This document shows, in pieces, positions 8,422-18,060 of a stretch of DNA of 56,362 nucleotides. The stretch's first letter is position 1; every line of letters starts with the position of its first letter. The notes under the pieces were generated by a model. It worked only from the letters and a program-made list of their open reading frames with translations. It was not told where the DNA came from and made no database searches. This DNA is from RGIG8244 sp045592785 (GTDB taxonomy: Bacteria > Verrucomicrobiota > Lentisphaeria > Victivallales > UBA1829). The stretch lies in NCBI GenBank assembly GCA_045592785.1, contig JAZNVL010000021.1, positions 1 to 56,362 of the forward strand, in the 5' to 3' direction. A program made the translations under genes and the position numbers.

Positions 8422-10602
8422 TTGTTGAACTTTGAGTTGTCTATGGCGCAGCAAACTGCGATCCTTGCGCTCCAGCTGGGCGTGATCATCTTTGCCGCGA
8501 AATTCTGCGGAGATCTTACCAAAAAATTGAAAATGCCTGCCGTGCTGGGCGAATTGGCTGCCGGGATCCTGATCGGTCCTTATGTGTTGGGTGCTGTTCC
8601 TTTGCCTTTCCACGGGCTTGAACATGGGCTTTTTGCTTTTGCCAAAGAAATTCAGGTCGTGGTCGATGGTGTCGTAACAACCAAAACGGTATCCTTCGGC
8701 GAATATCACTCCTCTCTGTATGCCATTGCAACGCTGGGGTCTGTTCTCCTGCTCTTTATTTCCGGTCTGGAAACGGACCTGCGTATGTTCTTCCGTTATT
8801 CTGTCGCCGGTACCATGGTCGGGGTCGGCGGGGTGATTTTCTCCTTTGCCTTCGGTGCGGGAATCGGGATGTTCATGCTGAAAACCGGGTTCTCTGATCC
8901 CCGGTGTATGTTCCTCGGGATCCTCTGTACTGCGACTTCTGTCGGTATCACAGCCCGTATCCTTTCCGAAAAGAAGAAAGTGGACTCTCCGGAAGGGGTG
9001 ACAATTCTTGCGGCTGCCGTGATCGACGACGTGCTGGGCATCATCTGTCTTGCGGTCGTCATGGGGCTTGTCGGTGCCATGGCGAGCGGGGAAGCTGTCG
9101 CATGGAGCAAGATCGGGATCATCGCAATAAAATGTTTCTCCATCTGGCTGGGTGCTACGGTTGTTGGACTCCTTCTTGCCCGCTGGATCGCCAAATTTCT
9201 CCATCTGTTCCGTTCTCCTGCTGTGTTTGCCACGCTGGCGTTCGGACTCTCTCTGCTGCTCGCCGGGCTTTTTGAACAGTCCGGGCTTGCCATGATCATC
9301 GGTGCATACGTCATGGGTTTGAGTCTTTCCAAGACGGACCTTTCTTTTGCGATCCAGCACGCACTTCATCCGGTTTACAATTTCCTGGTTCCGGTGTTCT
9401 TCGTGGTGATGGGTATGCTGGTGGATATCAGTGTGTTCAAAGATGCTGATGTGCTGAAAATGGGGCTCCTTTACTCCATTCTTGCCATTCTTGCCAAGAT
9501 CATCGGTTGTGCGATCCCCGCATTGTTCATGAACTTCAACCTGCTTGGTGCGCTCCGTGTGGGTGCCGGGATGGTTCCCCGTGGTGAAGTGGCATTGATC
9601 ATTGCCGGTATCGGGGCATCCACCATGATGGTACTCAATGGCGACAAGATTCCGATCCTTGATCCCAAACTGTTCGGTGTGGCGATCATTATGACGCTGG
9701 CAACGACGGTGATCGCACCGCCGCTCCTGGCTGCCGTCCTGGGCGATCGCAAAGGGGTTCGCAAGGAAACGGAAGACATGACCATCGTGCATACGCCGTT
9801 CCACTTCCCCTCTGCCTATGTTACCGACCTGGTATTGCAGCGTATGATCGAAGTATTTGAACAGGAAGAATACATGCTCTCCACGGTCGATAAAAACTCC
9901 GGGATCATTCAGATCCGCAAGGACAACCTTTCCTTCGCACTCGTCCGTGAGGACAACGAATTTATTTTCGAATCCAATCCCTGTGAAGTGCCGTTTATCC
10001 ATGCGATCATGTACGAAACATTTGTGGACCTGCATCAGGAAATGGGAAAACTCAAAGAATTGAGCAGTCCGGCACAAGCCCAGAAGGCTCTGCTTAAATC
10101 CTCTTCCATCGCAGATACAGACAAGAACAAAGGCAAATACAGTATCATGGAAAAGGCTTTGCATAAGGATTCCATTATCATGGATCTGAAAGCCACCACA
10201 AAAGATGGCGTGATCCGGGAAATGCTGGATTGTCTGGCGAAAAACACCAAGTCCATCATCAACAAAGAACAGTGTTGCAATGACCTGATGGAACGGGAAA
10301 ACATCATCACCACCTGTATGCAGAACGGGATCGCCATGCCTCATGCCCGTACGGAAGGGGCAGGGGAGATCTGTGCGGCGATCGGGATCAGCCAGAAGGG
10401 ATATGATTTCGACTCCATGGACGGGAAGCCGACCAAGATCTTTGTTTTGTGTGTGAGTTCCAAAGATTCCAGTGGTCCGCACATCGAATTTATTGCAGCG
10501 GCAGCATCTCTGCTTTCCAAGAACGCAGATGTAGAAGCCCTGCTCAAATCCCGTAAGCCGGAAGAAGTGTACGAATTTTTCACCAAAAAGAAAGGAGCCT
10601 GA
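8422..10602 (+). CDS. CPA2-type Na+(K+)/H+ antiporter fused to PTS EIIA domain, 726 aa
   Basis: Residues about 8-440 form a polytopic cation/proton antiporter of the CPA2 family, with the LGELAAGILIGPYVLG segment, about 12 membrane helices and VPRGEVALI. A middle cytoplasmic region (about 450-550) is followed by a fructose/nitrogen-type PTS EIIA domain (about 575-726) with the phosphorylatable His641 in MPHAR. Transport is therefore probably tied to PTS-like phosphorylation or EIIA-fold binding. The start is TTG at 8422, chosen because AAGAGG lies 7 bases before it; ATG at 8443 has no good ribosome site. A NIF3 gene follows after one base. Confidence 0.88.
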   Translation: MLNFELSMAQQTAILALQLGVIIFAAKFCGDLTKKLKMPAVLGELAAGILIGPYVLGAVPLPFHGLEHGLFAFAKEIQVVVDGVVTTKTVSFGEYHSSLYAIATLGSVLLLFISGLETDLRMFFRYSVAGTMVGVGGVIFSFAFGAGIGMFMLKTGFSDPRCMFLGILCTATSVGITARILSEKKKVDSPEGVTILAAAVIDDVLGIICLAVVMGLVGAMASGEAVAWSKIGIIAIKCFSIWLGATVVGLLLARWIAKFLHLFRSPAVFATLAFGLSLLLAGLFEQSGLAMIIGAYVMGLSLSKTDLSFAIQHALHPVYNFLVPVFFVVMGMLVDISVFKDADVLKMGLLYSILAILAKIIGCAIPALFMNFNLLGALRVGAGMVPRGEVALIIAGIGASTMMVLNGDKIPILDPKLFGVAIIMTLATTVIAPPLLAAVLGDRKGVRKETEDMTIVHTPFHFPSAYVTDLVLQRMIEVFEQEEYMLSTVDKNSGIIQIRKDNLSFALVREDNEFIFESNPCEVPFIHAIMYETFVDLHQEMGKLKELSSPAQAQKALLKSSSIADTDKNKGKYSIMEKALHKDSIIMDLKATTKDGVIREMLDCLAKNTKSIINKEQCCNDLMERENIITTCMQNGIAMPHARTEGAGEICAAIGISQKGYDFDSMDGKPTKIFVLCVSSKDSSGPHIEFIAAAASLLSKNADVEALLKSRKPEEVYEFFTKKKGA

Positions 10603-10603
10603 T

Positions 10604-11377
10604 ATGGCATCCCTGTATGAGATCTCCGCATTTCTTGATGAACTGCTCGAACTGGACCGCTATGCGGCCGATGACTCCAACAACGGACTTCAGTTTCAAG
10701 GGGTTCCCGAAGTCACCAAAGCGGTATTCGCGGTTGACGGATGTGAAGCCGTTTTCAATATGGCGGCGGACATCAATGCAGATCTCATATTTGTGCATCA
10801 CGGCATCTCCTGGGGACCTGGCATCCGCCGGTTCCGGGATGTGACGGCACGCCGTATCACGACTCTTGCCGCCAACGGTATGTCGCTTTATGCGGCACAT
10901 CTGCCGTTGGATGCCCATGAGATCATGGGGCACAATGCCTTGCTCGCGGGGATGCTTGACTTGCAGGATCTTGACCGGATCGGGACGTATCGGGGGATCA
11001 AAATCGGATTCCAGGGCGAACTGAAAAAGCCGATGACGCTGAAAGCCATTGCCAAGGTCATGGATAAAGAATTGCCTTCCGAAGGTGATTTCCAGGTTAT
11101 CGGGGATCCCGATGCAAAAGTCCGGCATCCCGCCATCGTTTCCGGCGGCGGCGCATGGCCCGATATCTTTTCCGAGATCGCAGCAGGTAAAGTGGATTGC
11201 CTCATCACCGGAGAAATGGGACACGCGGCATTTCACTATGCGCTGGAAACCGGGACCCCGGTCCTGACGTTGGGACACTATCGTTCCGAAACGCCGGGTG
11301 TGTTCGCCGTAATGAATACGATCCGGGAGAAATTCCAGATCGACTGCGAGTTCATTGATTGTCCCACCGGGTTGTGA
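10604..11377 (+). CDS. NIF3-like dinuclear metal protein, 257 aa
   Basis: Member of the Nif3/GTP cyclohydrolase I type 2 family, which forms hexameric rings with two metal ions per subunit. Visible ligands: His65-His66 (FVHHGISW), His99 and Asp103 with His105 (AAHLPLDAH), then late TGEMGHAAFHYA and LGHYRSE. The N-terminal block DSNNGLQF is characteristic. The biochemical role is unsettled in most bacteria. It starts one base after the antiporter stop and overlaps nothing downstream, with the next start at 11379. Confidence 0.9.
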   Translation: MASLYEISAFLDELLELDRYAADDSNNGLQFQGVPEVTKAVFAVDGCEAVFNMAADINADLIFVHHGISWGPGIRRFRDVTARRITTLAANGMSLYAAHLPLDAHEIMGHNALLAGMLDLQDLDRIGTYRGIKIGFQGELKKPMTLKAIAKVMDKELPSEGDFQVIGDPDAKVRHPAIVSGGGAWPDIFSEIAAGKVDCLITGEMGHAAFHYALETGTPVLTLGHYRSETPGVFAVMNTIREKFQIDCEFIDCPTGL

Positions 11378-11378
11378 G

Positions 11379-13094
11379 ATGAACACTTCCTCTTTTCCAA
11401 AATATATTCCTGCGGCGACTTTCCTGGTCGCCGTTTTGGTCTATTTTCTTGCTGCGCAGATCACTTCTGACGGCATCTGGGTGAACGACGAAGGCAACCG
11501 GATGCTTGCGGTCAAAGCCTGGTCGGAAAACACAGGATTCGTCCGTGACCCCTTGCGTGAGACTCCGCTCCCCGGGGTATACAGTTATTGTCCGGAAAGT
11601 TATTTTGTACTTGATCCCGCATCGGGCAAAGTCATCAGTGCCTATTCACCCGTCTTCCCCCGGGTGATGGCTCCCCTTTACAAATGGGGCGGATTCCCCC
11701 TTGTCCGGTGCGTGGTATTGCTTGCCGGACTTCTCTGTGTCTGTTTTCTCTGGCTTACGGCACGGCGTCTTTCCGACGACCCGTTGATGCACGCGGCAAC
11801 GATCCTGATTGCGGCATTGGGGACACCGCTCGTGTTTTACTCCGGGTTGATGTTTGAGCTTTCTCTGGCGGCGGCACTGGTCGCCGGTGCGGTGTATTGT
11901 ATCGTTGCGGACTGGAACCGTTTTCTGCTTGCGGGTGCTGCCGGACTCCTGCTGGGGATCTCCGTCTGGTTCCGGGAAGAAGGGTATGTTTTTGCCATCG
12001 CGGCGATCGCGGCATTCCTTTTCTGCCGGGTGAAATGGCATGTTCCGGTATCATTTACGGCGGGCTTCCTTTTGTGTGCGGTCCCGCTCTGGATATTGAA
12101 TTACCGGGCTTACGAAACGATCTTCGGACTGCATCATCTGGTATACCAGTCTCTTGCCGGGGATGCACCCGGTCTGCTGGAACGTCTTTATTCCTGGTAC
12201 TACTTCGTGTTTCAGCCCAATATTTCCGGGAATGCGGGCCTGGTGATGGGTGTCATCTTCATCGCCTCTCTGGTCTATGGTTTCCTTCCGGATAACGGAG
12301 TCAAACGTATTCAGGTGAAGACGGTGATCGGGATCCTGACGGCACTCTGTGCGTTGGTGAATTTTCTGCTGCTGGTGCGGATGGATCAGCCGGTGGAGTC
12401 GGTACTGCTTTACCAGTCTCTGCTGGCGACAACACCATTGGCGGTCATCCCGGCATTATTCGGGCGTACCCTCTTTACGGAAGAGGATAAACGGGTCCGT
12501 TTCCTTCTGGTCCTGACGATCCTTTCTGTGATCGGGATCACGGTTTCCCTGCAATATCAGTTGCGCGGTATCTTTTTCGGTGCCCGACATTATATGTTGA
12601 TCCTTCCGGTGACAGCATTGCTTGCCGTATATGCGTTCTGCCGTATGCGGAATGTATTCCCGCGGCATACCATGATCGCACTTTCTCTCCTTTTGTTATG
12701 TTCCGTCTTTTCCCAGTTATACGGCTTACACTTGCGGACAGCACGGAAACAGTTCAGTCATGAAGTGGTGCACACCTGCCGGATCCTGAATACCCCGCTC
12801 ATTGCCACCGATGTTTTCTTTGTGCCCGAGGAACTTGCCGGAGTGCCGGACGGAACGGCAGTTGTTTATCTCACGGGTGATCCCGCAGGCCCGGGCGCGT
12901 TGACAGCGTACGCGGATCATAAGGGATACCGTCGTATACATCTGATCACGGGGGGACGTTTCTCCGCTTTTTCCGGGGATAAACCGCTTGGAATGTATTT
13001 GAACGGGACATGGACCATTCAGCGTGTCCGCTCTTTTGAAGATAAACGTATGGGGTTTCTTACGCTTCACTTATGGGAATTGAACCGTCGGTGA
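11379..13094 (+). CDS. polytopic membrane protein, GT39/ArnT-like, 571 aa
   Basis: Integral membrane protein with about 11-12 hydrophobic segments across residues 1-460 and a soluble C-terminal part of about 110 residues. An early acidic pair (WVNDEGNRM, around residues 32-40) between the first helix and a loop recalls the catalytic Asp/Glu loop of lipid-linked glycosyltransferases (GT39/GT83 type), so it may transfer a sugar from a polyprenyl donor at the periplasmic face. Start 11379 is just past the NIF3 stop (TGAG-ATG); a longer reading from 11355 would overlap NIF3. The family call is tentative. Confidence 0.7.
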   Translation: MNTSSFPKYIPAATFLVAVLVYFLAAQITSDGIWVNDEGNRMLAVKAWSENTGFVRDPLRETPLPGVYSYCPESYFVLDPASGKVISAYSPVFPRVMAPLYKWGGFPLVRCVVLLAGLLCVCFLWLTARRLSDDPLMHAATILIAALGTPLVFYSGLMFELSLAAALVAGAVYCIVADWNRFLLAGAAGLLLGISVWFREEGYVFAIAAIAAFLFCRVKWHVPVSFTAGFLLCAVPLWILNYRAYETIFGLHHLVYQSLAGDAPGLLERLYSWYYFVFQPNISGNAGLVMGVIFIASLVYGFLPDNGVKRIQVKTVIGILTALCALVNFLLLVRMDQPVESVLLYQSLLATTPLAVIPALFGRTLFTEEDKRVRFLLVLTILSVIGITVSLQYQLRGIFFGARHYMLILPVTALLAVYAFCRMRNVFPRHTMIALSLLLLCSVFSQLYGLHLRTARKQFSHEVVHTCRILNTPLIATDVFFVPEELAGVPDGTAVVYLTGDPAGPGALTAYADHKGYRRIHLITGGRFSAFSGDKPLGMYLNGTWTIQRVRSFEDKRMGFLTLHLWELNRR

Positions 13095-13110
13095 ATCAGG
13101 GAACATTTCG

Positions 13111-13139
13111 CGTTTTGGAGTGTCTAACTGCACAAAACG
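13111..13139. promoter_or_regulatory. inverted repeat before MoxR operon
   Basis: CGTTTTG (13111-13117) and CAAAACG (13133-13139) are perfect inverted repeats 15 bases apart, 33 bases before the moxR start. There is no T-run, so a terminator for the previous gene is unlikely. No convincing -35/-10 pair is visible, so this is either an operator or a leader hairpin. Confidence 0.35.
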
Positions 13140-13171
13140 GGAACCATTAACAGGAAATGGAGGCATACTTT

Positions 13172-14194
13172 ATGATGCAGGAAGAATTAAAAGATTTACA
13201 GTCAAAGATCATGGATGCGGCGTCATTCATACGGCCATTGAAGGCGGAAGTGGGCAGGATCCTTTCCGGACAGGAAAAGTTGATGGAACGGATGATTTTG
13301 GCGTTGATCGCGGATGGACACGTTCTGCTGGAAGGGGTGCCGGGGTTGGCGAAAACGCTGCTGGTCAAAACATTGGCACAGGCCCTTGACGGCTCGTTCT
13401 CCCGGATCCAGTTCACTCCGGATTTGCTGCCTGCCGATGTGGTGGGGACCATGATCTATAATCAGAATGACCATACATTCCAGTTGAAACAGGGACCTGT
13501 GTTTGCGAATCTTGTTCTTGCGGATGAAATCAACCGTGCGCCTGCGAAAGTGCAGAGCGCGCTTCTGGAATGTATGCAGGAACGTCAGGCAACGATCTCC
13601 GGTGAGACCCGTCTCATGCCGTCACCGTTCCTGGTTCTGGCGACCCAGAACCCCATTGAACAGGAAGGGACGTACCCTCTGCCGGAAGCCCAGGTGGACC
13701 GTTTCATGTTCAAGCTGAAAGTGGATTACCCTGCGCGTCTGGCGGAGAAACAGGTGATCGAACGGATGGCGCACCCGCATCTGGAAGTGAAAGCCATGCC
13801 GGTGGCAAAACTCGCCGATATCGAAAATGCCCGTCAGTGGGTGGATAAAGTTTATATTGATGACAAGATCCTGGAATACATCCTTGATATCGTGATGGCA
13901 ACCCGCCCGGGATATCTCAAACATCTTTCCGAACGGCAGCATGGGATACGCCTCAATGACCTGACGGAACTCATTCAGTTCGGTGCATCGCCCCGTGCCG
14001 GGATCGCGTTGGCATTGGCGGCGAAGGGTGTCGCATTCCTGGAAGGCAGAGCTTATGTCGTTCCGCAGGATGTGAAAGAAGTCGCGCCGGATGTCCTTCG
14101 CCACAGGATCGTACCCAGTTACGAAGCAGAAGCCGAAAACGTGACCCCGGATGACCTGATCGTCCGGATCCTGAACGAACTGCGCACGCCGTAA
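13172..14194 (+). CDS. MoxR-family AAA+ ATPase, 340 aa
   Basis: AAA+ chaperone-like ATPase with MoxR Walker A GVPGLAKT at residues 55-62, Walker B LVLADEINRAPAKVQSALLE and sensor ATQNPIEQEGTYPLPEAQ with arginine-finger region VDRF. MoxR proteins help insert cofactors or fold partner VWA proteins, and the next genes encode two such partners. Start 13172 is chosen because GGAGG at 13159-13163 lies 8 bases before it; an upstream ATG at 13157 overlaps that site. It leads the four-gene MoxR/DUF58/DUF4381-like/BatA operon. Confidence 0.93.
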   Translation: MMQEELKDLQSKIMDAASFIRPLKAEVGRILSGQEKLMERMILALIADGHVLLEGVPGLAKTLLVKTLAQALDGSFSRIQFTPDLLPADVVGTMIYNQNDHTFQLKQGPVFANLVLADEINRAPAKVQSALLECMQERQATISGETRLMPSPFLVLATQNPIEQEGTYPLPEAQVDRFMFKLKVDYPARLAEKQVIERMAHPHLEVKAMPVAKLADIENARQWVDKVYIDDKILEYILDIVMATRPGYLKHLSERQHGIRLNDLTELIQFGASPRAGIALALAAKGVAFLEGRAYVVPQDVKEVAPDVLRHRIVPSYEAEAENVTPDDLIVRILNELRTP

Positions 14195-14213
14195 CAGAAA
14201 GGGGGGTACGCCT

Positions 14214-15086
14214 ATGCTTACCCGGGATTTGATCGCAAAAGTAAGAAAATTAGAGATCAAGACACGGAAGATCGTGGAAGATATTGCCGGCGGCGCGTAT
14301 CACAGCATGTTCAAAGGACGGGGGATCGAGTTCAGCGAGGTGCGTTCGTATGCCATGGAAGATGACGTGCGGGATATTGACTGGAATGTCACAGCCCGCA
14401 TGGGGGCGCCGTTTATCAAGAAATATGTGGAAGAACGGGAATTGACGGTCATCCTTGCCGTTGACCTCTCCCGTTCCGTTGCGTTCGGCAGTTCCTGTTC
14501 TGTGAAACGGGAACGGATCGCGGAGGCCGCTGCACTTCTGGCATTCAGTGCCATCCGCAACAACGACAAAGTGGGATTGCTCCTGTTCACGGATCAGGTG
14601 GAACTTTACCTGCCGCCCCGTTCGGGAAAACGTCATGTGCTTCGTGTGATCCGTGAACTGGTGGGGTGCGAACCCAAAGGGCAGGGGACGGATCTGGCGC
14701 AGGCATTGGAGTTTCTCGCCCGTTCCCAGAAGAAGAGCGCGGTGATCTTTCTGCTCAGTGACTTCATGGATGGCGGTGATTGGGAACGTCCGTTAAAACA
14801 TCTTTCCCGGAAACACGATGTTGCCGCGTTCCGTACCCTTGACCCGTTGGAATACGCTTTGCCCTGTTCAGCCGCGTTGCAGCTTGTGGATGCGGAGAAC
14901 GGGACGTATGCCGTGTATCAGGCTTCCCCGGAAGAATATGCCGTCGCACAGAAAGAACTGCGGGAAGACGTGGAATCCATATTCCGTCATGCCCGTGTGG
15001 ATATGGTGGATCTTCCCGGTGAAGAGGACATCGTTCCGCCATTGATCCGGTTCTTTCAGTGCAGGCGGCAAAGGAGGGCGTTATGA
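14214..15086 (+). CDS. DUF58 domain protein, 290 aa
   Basis: MoxR partner of the DUF58 family, a von Willebrand A-like fold. The signature GRGIEFSEVRSY...DIDWNVTAR occupies residues 36-62 and a MIDAS-like DLSRS starts at Asp84. No membrane helices, so it is soluble and cytoplasmic. AAGGGGGG precedes the start. Its last codons overlap the next gene by ATGA at 15083-15086, indicating translational coupling. Confidence 0.92.
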   Translation: MLTRDLIAKVRKLEIKTRKIVEDIAGGAYHSMFKGRGIEFSEVRSYAMEDDVRDIDWNVTARMGAPFIKKYVEERELTVILAVDLSRSVAFGSSCSVKRERIAEAAALLAFSAIRNNDKVGLLLFTDQVELYLPPRSGKRHVLRVIRELVGCEPKGQGTDLAQALEFLARSQKKSAVIFLLSDFMDGGDWERPLKHLSRKHDVAAFRTLDPLEYALPCSAALQLVDAENGTYAVYQASPEEYAVAQKELREDVESIFRHARVDMVDLPGEEDIVPPLIRFFQCRRQRRAL

Positions 15087-16057
15087 GTATCAGAAAATGG
15101 ATCATGATCCTTGCAGGTGTGTTCCTGTTTTGTTTTGCCGTGTTGTGTATCGCAGCCGGACTGAAATACAACAGTCAGAAAAAAAATCCGCCCGCCTGTC
15201 AAGTGGTACAGGAACCGCATTTCATCCCCGATCAAACGATCCCGCTGGGCGAAAAACGGGTCTGCCGGGTCGTTTTCTCCGCGCCCTGGTGCGCTGTGCC
15301 GGGGGACGTAGATGTTACGGCAGGGGATGGACTTCAACTTGCGGCGGAACCCGTATTCACGCAGGATTATTTTCACTGGGGAGAAACACGCTGGACTCTT
15401 GATCTGGAGATGCTGGCGTATCGCCTTGGCGAAATCAAGTCCGGCACGCTGTATGTTTCGTTTGCGGTCCCGGGGAAAGAAGTGCAGGAGTTTTCGTTAC
15501 CGATCCCTGCCGTAACGGGGAAAGAAGTCACGGCGGCAGAAGATGATGAGATCCGTCTTGCAGATTTGATGAACGTGCCGGAGAAATCCCGTGTCTGGCT
15601 GTATGTGATCGCAGGGCTTGTTCTGCTGCTTGTGATCGTTTTGTGTCTGTTCCTTTTCCGGAAGTTCCGCAGAAAACAACAACAGCAGAAACAGAAAACG
15701 CTCTGGGAGACCGCGCTGGAATCCATTCAGTTCCTGCGCGAACACCTTGCCGGGGGACTTGTGACCCCGGAAAAAGCCGTGACGACCCTTACCGACGTTG
15801 TCCGGCGTTTTCTGGAACAGCGTTATCAGATCCGGGCACAGCGTCAGACGACGACGGAGTTTTTCCGTGAACTGGATAAGCATGATTCTCTTCTGCCGGA
15901 AAGTGACCGGAAGTTTCTGCGGCATTTTCTGGAGACAGCGGACATGATCAAGTTTGCCCGTGCGGGAGCGGATATGGGGGTATTTGAACAGGCTGCGAAC
16001 CGTGCGGAGAAACTGGTACGGGAATCCATGCCGTCAGAAAAAGGAGGCAGACAATGA
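15083..16057 (+). CDS. DUF4381-like membrane protein of MoxR operon, 324 aa
   Basis: A first membrane helix (about residues 7-29) is followed by an extracytoplasmic beta-rich region (about 40-165), a second helix (about 172-192) and a long cytoplasmic tail with LRRFLEQRY-like and FLETADMIKFA motifs. This resembles the DUF4381 proteins that sit between DUF58 and VWA genes in Bat-type operons. Start 15083 is set by AAGGAGG and by the ATGA overlap with DUF58; it overlaps batA by ATGA at 16054-16057. Confidence 0.75.
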   Translation: MSIRKWIMILAGVFLFCFAVLCIAAGLKYNSQKKNPPACQVVQEPHFIPDQTIPLGEKRVCRVVFSAPWCAVPGDVDVTAGDGLQLAAEPVFTQDYFHWGETRWTLDLEMLAYRLGEIKSGTLYVSFAVPGKEVQEFSLPIPAVTGKEVTAAEDDEIRLADLMNVPEKSRVWLYVIAGLVLLLVIVLCLFLFRKFRRKQQQQKQKTLWETALESIQFLREHLAGGLVTPEKAVTTLTDVVRRFLEQRYQIRAQRQTTTEFFRELDKHDSLLPESDRKFLRHFLETADMIKFARAGADMGVFEQAANRAEKLVRESMPSEKGGRQ

Positions 16058-17094
16058 ATCACATCCATTTTGAATATCCCTGGCTGTTTCTGTTGCTGAT
16101 CCCCTATGCCGTGCTGCTTTTCTTCCTCTGGCGCAGAAAGGAACCGGCATTGAGAGTCCCGTCACTTACACCATTCCGCAGAGTTGGGAATACTGCCGTC
16201 CCATTCCCCTGGCGGAAGGCGATCCCGTTCTTCTTCATCGCGCTGGCGGGTGTATTGCTGATTACAGCATTGACCCGTCCGCGGAAGGGTTTGGAGCTGA
16301 TCCGTTCCAGAGCGGAAGGGATCGATATTATCCTTGCCGTTGACCTTTCGGACAGTATGGCTGCGATGGATGTCCCCGGTCATTTATCGGGGAAACAACT
16401 GGAACGGAAACTTTCCAGCGGGGAAATCAAGAACCGTCTGGAGATTTCCAAAGACGAAATCGCCAAATTTGTGATGCTGCGTCCCAATGACCGGATCGGG
16501 CTGATCGCATTTGCGGACCGCCCCTATGTGATCTGTCCGCCCACGCTGGATCACGCCTTTCTTCTGGCGAATCTTATGCGGATGCAACCGGCACAGATCG
16601 GGAGTGCAACCGGGATCGCCGGTCCCGTGGCAAGTGCCGTGAAACGGTTGAAAGAGAGTGAAGCAAAGAGCCGGATCGTGGTATTGTTTACAGATGGAGC
16701 CAATACTGCCGATCTTCAGGTGACTCCTATGGAGTCGGCGAAACTGGCGGATTCTTTCGAGATCACTATTTATACCGTGGGGATCGGATCGGGGAATGCG
16801 GTCATCGAACAGCGTACGCCTTTCGGGTCCCAGTACATGGCGTATTCCGGACAATATGATGAGATGTTATTGCAGGAGATGGCAGCCGTTACCGGGGGAA
16901 AATATTATCATGCCGCCGATGCCGCCGGATTGGAAGCCGCAATGAATGAGATCGATAAACTGGAAAAGACCAGCGCGGAACAGCCGCTCCGGGTCCGTTG
17001 GAAAGAATATTATCCGACTCTGGCATTGGCAGCGGCGATACTCATTCTGTTGGCGGGTTTGACCCGGAATACGGTCTGTCTGCGTTATCCCTGA
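16054..17094 (+). CDS. BatA-like VWA domain membrane protein, 346 aa
   Basis: Aerotolerance-type VWA protein. Two N-terminal helices (about 10-27 and 56-74) precede a VWA domain with MIDAS Asp97-Ser99-Ser101 (DLSDSMAAMD), TGIAGPVASAV and LFTDGANTAD, with a further helix near residues 316-334. Bat operons are linked to envelope stability or stress in Bacteroides and Leptospira. The operon stops here: no BatB, BatC or BatD is seen, so it is a short version. Confidence 0.9.
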   Translation: MNHIHFEYPWLFLLLIPYAVLLFFLWRRKEPALRVPSLTPFRRVGNTAVPFPWRKAIPFFFIALAGVLLITALTRPRKGLELIRSRAEGIDIILAVDLSDSMAAMDVPGHLSGKQLERKLSSGEIKNRLEISKDEIAKFVMLRPNDRIGLIAFADRPYVICPPTLDHAFLLANLMRMQPAQIGSATGIAGPVASAVKRLKESEAKSRIVVLFTDGANTADLQVTPMESAKLADSFEITIYTVGIGSGNAVIEQRTPFGSQYMAYSGQYDEMLLQEMAAVTGGKYYHAADAAGLEAAMNEIDKLEKTSAEQPLRVRWKEYYPTLALAAAILILLAGLTRNTVCLRYP

Positions 17095-17172
17095 AAAATA
17101 CATTTTTTTTATTCTGTCAGCTTGAAATATACTTGTTCGTGCTGTAAATTATGCAGCAAACAAACAGGATAA

Positions 17173-18051
17173 ATGAATATGACAGAATTACCGCTTATCA
17201 CCATCGGGGTGTCTACATACAACCGGAAAGATCTTTTACGACTGTCTCTGGAGTCTCTCCTTGCCCAGACGTATCCGAATTGTGAGATCATTGTAGTGGA
17301 TGACGGTTCCAGTGATGATACAGAAACGATGGTCCGGAAAGAATTTCCTTCCGTGACGTATATCATGCAGGAAAATGCGGGGGATGCTGCTGCCAAGAAT
17401 CATGCCGCACGTTTGGCAAAAGGGGAATACATCGTGTTCAATGACTCCGATGATTTGTTCCTGCCGACAGCAGTGACTGATTTGTATGAGCAGATCAAAG
17501 ATCATCCGGGTGCCTGCGCATACGGATCTTATATCACGATTGACAAAGACGGGAACCGTATGCCGACAAAATCAAAAGTTTCGACATTACCCTCCGGTAT
17601 GATTACGGAATCACTGATCCGCCATGTTCTTGTGAACAGCTGCGGGACATTGATCCCGACTGCATTATATCGTCAGCTGGGCGGGTATGATATATCATTG
17701 CGACATGGACACGACTGGAAACTCTCTCTGGAACTTTCCCTGATCGCACCGTTTTACCCTGCACCATCTCCTGTGTTTCTGCGCAGACGTCATAACAGCA
17801 ACGTATCTGCGGCATCTTATCGTGGAAGCGCTAACATGCTGGAGGTATTTGAAGAATTTGTTGCCGCACATCCGGGTGCATACGGGAAAGCAATAAACCG
17901 CCGCCGGGCGGATCTGCACAATAAGCTTGCCCGGGAAGCAAAGAAAGAAAAGATGTCCGGCGCAGTGATCCGCGAACATTTACGTTGTGCAATGCGGAAC
18001 GATTTTTCTTTAAAAACGTTCTGCCGTTATCTTGCAGCACTCTGCAAGTAA
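17173..18051 (+). CDS. glycosyltransferase family 2, 292 aa
   Basis: GT-A fold sugar transferase using a nucleotide sugar. The nucleotide-binding block VVDDGSSDDTE lies near residues 41-51, FNDSDDLF provides the DXD-type metal motif near 93-100, and HGHDWKLSLELS is a late acceptor-side motif. No membrane helices. The C-terminal ~60 residues are basic and helical. ATG at 17173 or 17179 are both possible; the latter has better spacing from AGG. It converges on the LptE-like gene with 9 bases between the stops. Its product, probably a surface glycan, is unknown. Confidence 0.88.
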   Translation: MNMTELPLITIGVSTYNRKDLLRLSLESLLAQTYPNCEIIVVDDGSSDDTETMVRKEFPSVTYIMQENAGDAAAKNHAARLAKGEYIVFNDSDDLFLPTAVTDLYEQIKDHPGACAYGSYITIDKDGNRMPTKSKVSTLPSGMITESLIRHVLVNSCGTLIPTALYRQLGGYDISLRHGHDWKLSLELSLIAPFYPAPSPVFLRRRHNSNVSAASYRGSANMLEVFEEFVAAHPGAYGKAINRRRADLHNKLAREAKKEKMSGAVIREHLRCAMRNDFSLKTFCRYLAALCK

Positions 18052-18060
18052 AGGGATATC

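Noticed and set aside
13111..13139. Inverted repeat before moxR as a terminator of the upstream gene
   Set aside because: No T-run follows and the loop is 15 bases long.
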